Of a stretch of DNA of 11,323 nucleotides, positions 6,721 through 11,323 are shown piece by piece. Position 1 is the first letter of the stretch. Each line of letters starts with the position of its first letter. The translations under genes and the position numbers were made by a program. Below the pieces are notes generated by a model that worked only from the letters and a program-made list of their open reading frames with translations, was not told the origin of the DNA and made no database searches. This stretch comes from JAJFTV01 sp964426355 (GTDB lineage Bacteria; Chloroflexota; Anaerolineae; Anaerolineales; Anaerolineaceae), in contig CAYRRA010000147.1 in assembly GCA_964426355.1 (NCBI GenBank), forward strand, positions 1 through 11,323, written 5' to 3'.

Positions 6721-6949
6721 TAATCGAAAACCGGTTTACTTTCTACAGTCCGTGGTTGACGTAATATTCTCTAAAAAATTAGAAAAACCACAAACCACTC
6801 CATCTATATAATTTGTATAATTATACTTTATTTTTTATATTTTGTTGGGATTTTTCCCCAGGTAAAAAAGGTTTGATAAACTGGTTATAGTAACCGCGCA
6901 TGCCATTTTAAACTACAATCAATAATGGTCTCTGCAGATTGGATGAATC

Positions 6950-8335
6950 ATGCAAAAATTCTGGCAAAACCTCAATCAAAAACTAGATTACGAACGCAAA
7001 GACAAGGTTATTCGGCTTCTCCGTGAAGCATCTTCACCGGATTTCGACTTTTTCTTTTTGATTGTTCTTTCCTGTGCGATCGCTACATTCGGCTTGATTA
7101 CTGATTCCTCTGCCGTCATCATTGGTGCGATGTTGGTGGCTCCGCTCATGTCACCGATTATGGCAATGTCTCTCTCCTCTGTGGCTGCAGAACAAAAAAC
7201 ATTTAAACGCTCCGTAATAGCTCTTTTTGAAGGTGTAATATTAGCAATTCTCCTTTCTACGCTATTAACGCATTTTTTTTACAAACTCCCATTGGGTGTT
7301 CTGCAGGAAGTTCCCGGAGAAATTTTAGCGCGCACAAAACCCACACCTTTTGACCTGATCATCGCGTTGGCAGGAGGAGCAGCAGCAGCTTACGCTCTGG
7401 CTCAACCACAGTTATCAGCAGCTTTGCCGGGGGTCGCCATTGCTACGGCATTAATGCCCCCATTATGCACCGTAGGGATTGGCATCGCAATCAACTCCTC
7501 CGATATTGCTTTGGGAGCTTTTTTGCTCTTTATCACTAACCTGCTGGCGATCTCTTTTTCAGGTATCCTCGTGTTTATCTGGTTGGGGTTTCGCCCGCTC
7601 AATCCTGACCTCCGATGGAAAGGGTTGCCACGCAGTGCATTGATTTCTGCCATCCTCGTTCTTGTCGTTGCAGTTCCACTGAGCATCCTGACGGTAAATT
7701 CGGTTCATCGTGCCAATGAAACAAAAAAAATATACGAAACAGTTGAAAACAATGTTCTCGCATTCCCAGATGCACAGATGGTGAGTCTGAGCACAACCGA
7801 AGAAGATGGTGTATTAAAACTAGAAATTTTTACCAGGATGCAGCGCCAACCCAACTATAACCAGATTTTGCAATTGCAATCCGACATTGCCAATCAACTC
7901 GGCAGAACTATTGCATTGAAACTGATCGTAATGCCCATGACCGAACTGGACCCACTGATCCCCCCCACACCTACCAATACTGCCATCTTTACCCCCACAG
8001 CAACCCAAACCTTCACCCCAACATCCTCTCCAACCATAACCCCCACAATTACACAAACCCCAACCCAAACTTCTACCTTCACAATTACGCCCACATCCAC
8101 CCAGACCCCCACGCCGACTGCCACAATGGTGATTGGGAAAATTACCACCTATGGGGGTAATATTTATGTGCGCGACATGGCTACAGGAAGCCTGGCTTTT
8201 GTTTTACCCGATGGAGCCTATATCAGGCTCACAGGTAAACAGGAAAATGTAAAAAATGTTCTCTGGGTTGAAATCATTGACCTGCTGAATCGCTCAGGTT
8301 GGATACCCGCACAAAATATCATTATCCAACCATAA
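6950..8335 (+). CDS. DUF389 membrane protein with Thr/Pro linker and C-terminal SH3-like domain
   Basis: A 461-residue protein. The conserved DUF389 core carries its hallmark stretches SSAVIIGAMLVAPLMSPI (53-70) and ATALMPPLCTVGIGIA (165-180). I count seven helices: about 34-50, 54-76, 86-110, 135-152, 155-181, 185-211 and 229-251. Positive loops (81-88, 215-229) lie on the same side as the basic N-terminus. The positive-inside rule therefore puts the N-terminus inside and the C-terminus outside. Then come a soluble segment (about 252-337), a Thr/Pro linker (338-392) and an SH3b-like domain (about 395-461; NIYVRD, WVEI, RSGWIPAQNI), which in other bacterial proteins binds wall or surface ligands. 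The function of DUF389 is unknown. The start ATG has only a weak GGA upstream. The two small membrane genes that follow may belong to the same transcript. Confidence 0.88.
   Translation: MQKFWQNLNQKLDYERKDKVIRLLREASSPDFDFFFLIVLSCAIATFGLITDSSAVIIGAMLVAPLMSPIMAMSLSSVAAEQKTFKRSVIALFEGVILAILLSTLLTHFFYKLPLGVLQEVPGEILARTKPTPFDLIIALAGGAAAAYALAQPQLSAALPGVAIATALMPPLCTVGIGIAINSSDIALGAFLLFITNLLAISFSGILVFIWLGFRPLNPDLRWKGLPRSALISAILVLVVAVPLSILTVNSVHRANETKKIYETVENNVLAFPDAQMVSLSTTEEDGVLKLEIFTRMQRQPNYNQILQLQSDIANQLGRTIALKLIVMPMTELDPLIPPTPTNTAIFTPTATQTFTPTSSPTITPTITQTPTQTSTFTITPTSTQTPTPTATMVIGKITTYGGNIYVRDMATGSLAFVLPDGAYIRLTGKQENVKNVLWVEIIDLLNRSGWIPAQNIIIQP
7961..8125 (+). repeat. Low-complexity Thr/Pro-coding tract, nearly G-free on the plus strand
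   Basis: Encodes residues 338-392 of the DUF389 protein as degenerate TPT/TQT/TIT units. The coding strand is almost devoid of G and opens with C7 (7960-7966), so the template strand carries many short G runs. No exact nucleotide repeat unit is seen. The repetition is at the level of composition and protein. Confidence 0.8.
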
Positions 8336-8381
8336 GCAGGAATTTCACAACCAAAGTGTGTAAACATGCTAAAATAGGATT

Positions 8382-8822
8382 ATGATGGAAAAAGACCTGA
8401 CTGACCTGCAAACCCAAATTAAAATAAGCCATAAAAAGAAATCTCTTTGGCAAATCTGGCTGCCTTTAGCAGTCAGCATTGTTGTAATGCTGGTATTGTG
8501 CGTCTTTGTTGTCCTCTTAACTGCTAGGGATGCCAGTGGTGATTTTCCACTGAAATGGTCCAGTATTTCGATCATTTTTATGTCTTTCCCCGCCATGCTT
8601 TTTTCACTCCTTTTCCTGGCGCTGTTGATTGGTGTCATCTACCTGCTTATCAAACTATACGCAATTCTTCCGCATTATGCTCATCAACTGCGTTCTATTT
8701 TGAAAAAAATCGGGGCGTTTGTACACATGGCGTGCGACAGGGTAACTGCTCCCATCATCTCGGTGAATAGCAGCTACACTGGTTTTTCAACCTTATTCAA
8801 GAAAAAAGACAGGTCAACCTGA
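8382..8822 (+). CDS. Small membrane protein of unknown function (two helical regions)
   Basis: I do not recognise this family. The 146-residue product has a basic N-terminal stretch (HKKK, 17-20), a membrane helix at about 25-47, a short outside loop (48-60, ASGDFP), then a long hydrophobic stretch at 61-95, enough for one long helix or a hairpin. A basic C-terminal tail ends KKKDRS. The basic termini suggest both ends are cytoplasmic. AGGA lies just upstream of ATG 8382. The gene sits 46 bases after the DUF389 gene and 34 before another small membrane gene, so co-transcription is likely. It could be an accessory subunit of the DUF389 protein, but that is only inferred from position. Confidence 0.7.
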   Translation: MMEKDLTDLQTQIKISHKKKSLWQIWLPLAVSIVVMLVLCVFVVLLTARDASGDFPLKWSSISIIFMSFPAMLFSLLFLALLIGVIYLLIKLYAILPHYAHQLRSILKKIGAFVHMACDRVTAPIISVNSSYTGFSTLFKKKDRST

Positions 8823-8856
8823 AATTATCGCCGAACAATAAACCTGGAGGATCGTA

Positions 8857-9066
8857 ATGAATTCATTAAGTGATTGGAAAACAAAAACTTTCATCATCGG
8901 TGGAGTGATTGGGCTTTTAGCTGGAATCTTTGCCGCCCACATCGTCATCCAACAATCAGAAAAACGCCAGACTCTTCCTGTCGTGACAGCAAAGGATGGC
9001 GTCAAAGTTGGTTTAGGGTTGCTGACATTCTTCCGTTTGGTTTCCGATATCGCCAACCAAGACTAA
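8857..9066 (+). CDS. Very small single-helix membrane protein, unknown function
   Basis: A 69-residue product with a good GGAGG site (8846-8850, 6 bases before the ATG), which supports it as a real gene despite its size. Residues 11-31 (TFIIGGVIGLLAGIFAAHIV) form a glycine-rich membrane helix after a short basic N-terminus. The short C-terminal part (LPVVTAKDGVKVGLGLLTFFRLV) is mildly hydrophobic and might be amphipathic. No family is recognised. The LPVVTAKDGVKVG stretch shows no cleavage or export signal I can name. It lies between the 146-residue membrane protein and the PfkB kinase on the same strand. Confidence 0.7.
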   Translation: MNSLSDWKTKTFIIGGVIGLLAGIFAAHIVIQQSEKRQTLPVVTAKDGVKVGLGLLTFFRLVSDIANQD

Positions 9067-9141
9067 AACAAAATAACACACATCTGAGTGCATCCTGTCT
9101 TTTAATTACGCCAGAATTAGTTCAGGTGTTTTCGTGAACGC

Positions 9142-10167
9142 ATGACCATTTCGTCCCCAAGCGGTTTCCATCTCATCCGTTATCTTTTTGCGGGTACTTT
9201 GCAGAGAGACTTCATCATCACATCGGGGGGTAAGACGTATTTTGATATCCCGGGCGGCAGCCTTCCATACGCGGCTGCGGGTTTTAGTTTATGGGATACA
9301 GGTTTGGGTTTGGTCGGGGCAGTGGGTGAAGATTTTCCGCAAGAATGGCTGGCGCGTTTGGAAGAGTATGGGTTCGACACACGTGGAATTGATATCCACC
9401 AGAAATCCATCGATTTACGCTCTTTCGTCTTTTACCTGGAAAATAAGCGCTACGAAACTGTCAATCCCATTTCACAATTTGCCCAACTGGGGATACCCAT
9501 CCCCAAAGCCCTTTTGGGGTATACCCCAGTCGCACAGAAAACACGCGATAAAGCAGGAAGCGCCACTCCATTTAACCTCAACAAAATCCCCTCCGATTAC
9601 CTGGACGCCAAAACGATTCACATTTGCCCTCTAGAACCGGATATCCAGTTAATGCTATTGGCATATTTGCAGGGATATATCAACACCATCTCGCTCGACC
9701 TCGACGATTCCATTCTCAAAACAACCTCGCGGGAAACTCTCCCTCAACTGCTGCATAAAGTCAACATCCTCCAGGTCGCAGAAGAAAAGGTGCTTGGTCT
9801 TTTTAAGGGACGCCTTGAGAATATTTGGGAAATGGTGGAAGCTCTTGCTGATTATGGCTTGGAAATCATTGTTATCAAAAGGGGTAATCAGGGTCAATAT
9901 CTATACGATTGTTATTCAAAAAAAAGATGGATAATTCCTGCCTATCCTGCAAGAGTTATGGATACAACAGGTTGCGGTGATGCATTTTGCGGAGGTTTTC
10001 TGGCTGGCTACCACAATACATACGACCCTCTTGAATCTGCGCTACGGGGAAACATCTCAACATCCATCAGTATTGAAGGAACCGGGGCATTCTATTCAAT
10101 GGAGGTACTTTCCGGGTTGGCAGAAGCACGGCTGGAGAAATTACGTGGTTCTGTTAAGGCAATCTGA
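9142..10167 (+). CDS. PfkB-family carbohydrate/nucleoside kinase
   Basis: A 341-residue cytosolic kinase of the ribokinase superfamily that phosphorylates a sugar or nucleoside hydroxyl with ATP. The N-terminal half has the GGS (38-40) substrate-binding turn and LVGAVGEDF (57-65). The C-terminal signature DTTGCGDAFCGGF (274-286) carries the anion hole and the catalytic base D280; Cys replaces the more usual Ala in DTxGAGD. The ATP-site region IIVIKRGNQGQYLY (242-255) precedes it. Length is within the family range (about 300-345). The ATG at 9142 has no strong Shine-Dalgarno, only an AGG at 9123-9125 about 16 bases away, so the exact start is less sure. The substrate cannot be assigned from sequence. 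It is the last plus-strand gene and converges with the cyclase at a 20-base gap. Confidence 0.9.
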   Translation: MTISSPSGFHLIRYLFAGTLQRDFIITSGGKTYFDIPGGSLPYAAAGFSLWDTGLGLVGAVGEDFPQEWLARLEEYGFDTRGIDIHQKSIDLRSFVFYLENKRYETVNPISQFAQLGIPIPKALLGYTPVAQKTRDKAGSATPFNLNKIPSDYLDAKTIHICPLEPDIQLMLLAYLQGYINTISLDLDDSILKTTSRETLPQLLHKVNILQVAEEKVLGLFKGRLENIWEMVEALADYGLEIIVIKRGNQGQYLYDCYSKKRWIIPAYPARVMDTTGCGDAFCGGFLAGYHNTYDPLESALRGNISTSISIEGTGAFYSMEVLSGLAEARLEKLRGSVKAI

Positions 10168-10187
10168 CTTTTTGCAAGACAGGTTCC

Positions 10188-11323
10188 TTATCGCGAACCA
10201 ATGACCTGATAGATTTGGATCAGTTCTTTTTTGCCCTTAGCCTTGATCGCTTCACAGGGTTCAATATCAAACGATTTGCCTACCTTTTCGTGAACAGCCT
10301 CACTGATTAAAATCTGTCCCGGTTCGCTGTGTTCCTGGATCCGCTTTGCGGTATTGACAGCATCTCCAATCGCAGTGTACTCCAATCGCTGCTCGGTACC
10401 GATCAACCCCAAAATCGCTTCACCACAGTGCACACCCATTCCAAAATCGAGACCATACCCCTCTGGATTGTTCTCCTGCATGGTGTGCAATGTGGAGCGG
10501 ATCGATAGCGCTGCCTGGATCGCCCGCATTTCATGATCGGGCTGCGGGAGCGGTGCGTTAAACCATGCCATCACTGCATCCCCCAAAAACTTATCGATGG
10601 TTCCGCCGTAGCTCAAAATCGCATCAACCGCCGTCCGCAGGTAAATGTTTAACAAACGTACCAATTCCTCTGGGGGGATCCGTTCACTTAAACTTGTGAA
10701 ACCACGGATATCAGCAAACAGAATCGTGATGTTCGAGCGAACCCCGCCAAGCTGAATACGCTCCGGGTCGATCTGATCAATCACCGCCGGCGATACCATG
10801 CGGCTGAACAACCTGCGTTGAGATTCCAGCCGTTTCTGGTCTGTCAAATCCTCCACTACAATGGCGACCCCTTGTGTGCTCTGTTGAAAATCTTTCAACG
10901 GAGACAAATTGAACCGCAAGTCCACTTTTCCTCGTCCAGGCAAAATTGTGCTGCCTTCCAGACCGGTCACCTCTTCATCTGTCTCGAGCACTTTTTCAAA
11001 ATGAGGTGCAAGTAAAAACGAAAAAGATGAAATGGCTTGTTTTAAGTTTTGCCCAAGCATGTTGTTTGAGGTCTTGCCGAGGATTGTCTCGGCTGCCCGG
11101 TTACACAAGGTGATTTGTTCCTGAGTATTTGCAGTGAGGACGCCGCTTGCAATGGAAGAAAACACGTTATCCATCAAATTCTTCAACTCTGTCACTTCTG
11201 CAAGGGTTTGCCGCACCGAAGCAAACAGGTGAGCATTTTCAATCGCCACTGCTGCATGGTTGGCGAAAGAGGTCAGCATATCCAGGTCATTCATGGTAAA
11301 CAAGCCGCTCTTCACCCGGTTAT
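10188..11323 (-). CDS. GAF-PAS-class III adenylate/guanylate cyclase (C-terminal part, 5' end outside window)
   Basis: Reading enters at the right edge with the end of a GAF domain (TSFANHAAVAIENAHLF), so the true start is beyond 11323. The apparent GTG start at 11315 is internal. A PAS-like domain follows (residues about 45-165 of the visible part), then the cyclase domain (about 190-370). Catalytic residues are all present: metal-binding D202 (FADIRGFT) and D246 (FLGDAVM), base-recognition K242 (TIDKF) and T314 (LEYTAIGD), and transition-state N321 and R325 (NTAKRI). Lys plus Thr points to ATP, hence cAMP. GAF and PAS imply signal-controlled activity. No transmembrane segment is visible in this part. 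An unseen receiver, further GAF domains or a membrane anchor upstream remain possible. Confidence 0.93.
   Translation of the reverse strand, partial: NRVKSGLFTMNDLDMLTSFANHAAVAIENAHLFASVRQTLAEVTELKNLMDNVFSSIASGVLTANTQEQITLCNRAAETILGKTSNNMLGQNLKQAISSFSFLLAPHFEKVLETDEEVTGLEGSTILPGRGKVDLRFNLSPLKDFQQSTQGVAIVVEDLTDQKRLESQRRLFSRMVSPAVIDQIDPERIQLGGVRSNITILFADIRGFTSLSERIPPEELVRLLNIYLRTAVDAILSYGGTIDKFLGDAVMAWFNAPLPQPDHEMRAIQAALSIRSTLHTMQENNPEGYGLDFGMGVHCGEAILGLIGTEQRLEYTAIGDAVNTAKRIQEHSEPGQILISEAVHEKVGKSFDIEPCEAIKAKGKKELIQIYQVIGSR

Larger units (their letters stand above)
6493..6949. other. Gene-free A/T-rich interval between divergent recX and the DUF389 gene
   Basis: No convincing ORF on either strand. 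It holds the candidate recX promoter, a weak plus-strand promoter-like pair (TTGACG 6756-6761, 18 bases, TAGAAA 6780-6785), and an A/T-rich patch with two TATAAT hexamers (6807-6812 and 6816-6821). Near 6911-6918 there is a TACAAT about 30 bases before the DUF389 start. Small palindromes include AAACCGGTTT (about 6728-6737), GGGA/TCCC around T4 (about 6848-6859) and GGTTA-TAG-TAACC (6883-6895). This is room for two divergent promoters and operator sites, or an unannotated small RNA. Confidence 0.5.

Noticed and set aside
7894..8148. Open frame on the minus strand coding a Val/Gly-rich protein
   Set aside because: It is the antisense of the Thr/Pro linker; its odd composition follows from the low-complexity coding strand and it has no start signal or family.
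10182..10199. GGTTC/GAACC hairpin at the convergent end of the kinase and cyclase genes
   Set aside because: Only 5 bp, no T tract on either strand, and it overlaps the cyclase stop, so it is not convincing as a terminator.

Overview
The window looks like an ordinary chromosomal segment of a bacterium, most likely a member of the Chloroflexota (Anaerolineae-like). The main clue is the Thr/Pro-rich linker joining a membrane protein to a C-terminal SH3-like domain, a style common in surface proteins of that class. Membrane-anchored RNase Y, class III cyclases of the GAF-PAS type and a moderate base composition are compatible with this. The assignment is an inference from protein style, not from a marker gene. 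I see no phage, IS, plasmid, CRISPR or toxin-antitoxin signature.

Layout. (1) 1-228, minus strand: two tandem tRNA-Ala genes, anticodons CGC (complete) and GGC (cut by the window edge), behind a near-consensus sigma-70-type promoter. (2) 391-4166, plus strand: an M24 aminopeptidase/prolidase, an Est30-like alpha/beta hydrolase, a 12-helix MFS transporter whose predicted start overlaps the hydrolase end, and a glyoxalase II-like MBL-fold hydrolase. Short gaps and one overlap suggest an operon. (3) 4169-4220: a hairpin between convergent genes, probably a shared terminator. (4) 4242-6450, minus strand: recX and rny (RNase Y), overlapping by 11 bases and so probably translationally coupled. A perfect 10-bp hairpin with a T7 tract abuts the recX start codon and looks like a terminator or attenuator in its leader. 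(5) 6493-6949: an A/T-rich, gene-free interval with several small inverted repeats and no convincing ORF. (6) 6950-10167, plus strand: a DUF389 membrane protein with an unusual C-terminal extension (Thr/Pro linker plus SH3-like domain), two small membrane proteins of unknown function, and a PfkB-family sugar or nucleoside kinase. (7) 10188-11323, minus strand: the C-terminal part of a GAF-PAS-class III adenylate/guanylate cyclase, running off the right edge.

How they relate. RecX (RecA modulator) and RNase Y (mRNA decay initiation) form the housekeeping core. The 391-4166 cluster reads as a mixed hydrolase/export set with no obvious single pathway. The most distinctive content is the DUF389-linker-SH3 protein with its two small membrane neighbours, and the hairpin directly before recX. 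I do not see strong evidence for a wholly new system. The DUF389 cluster is the best candidate for something undescribed.
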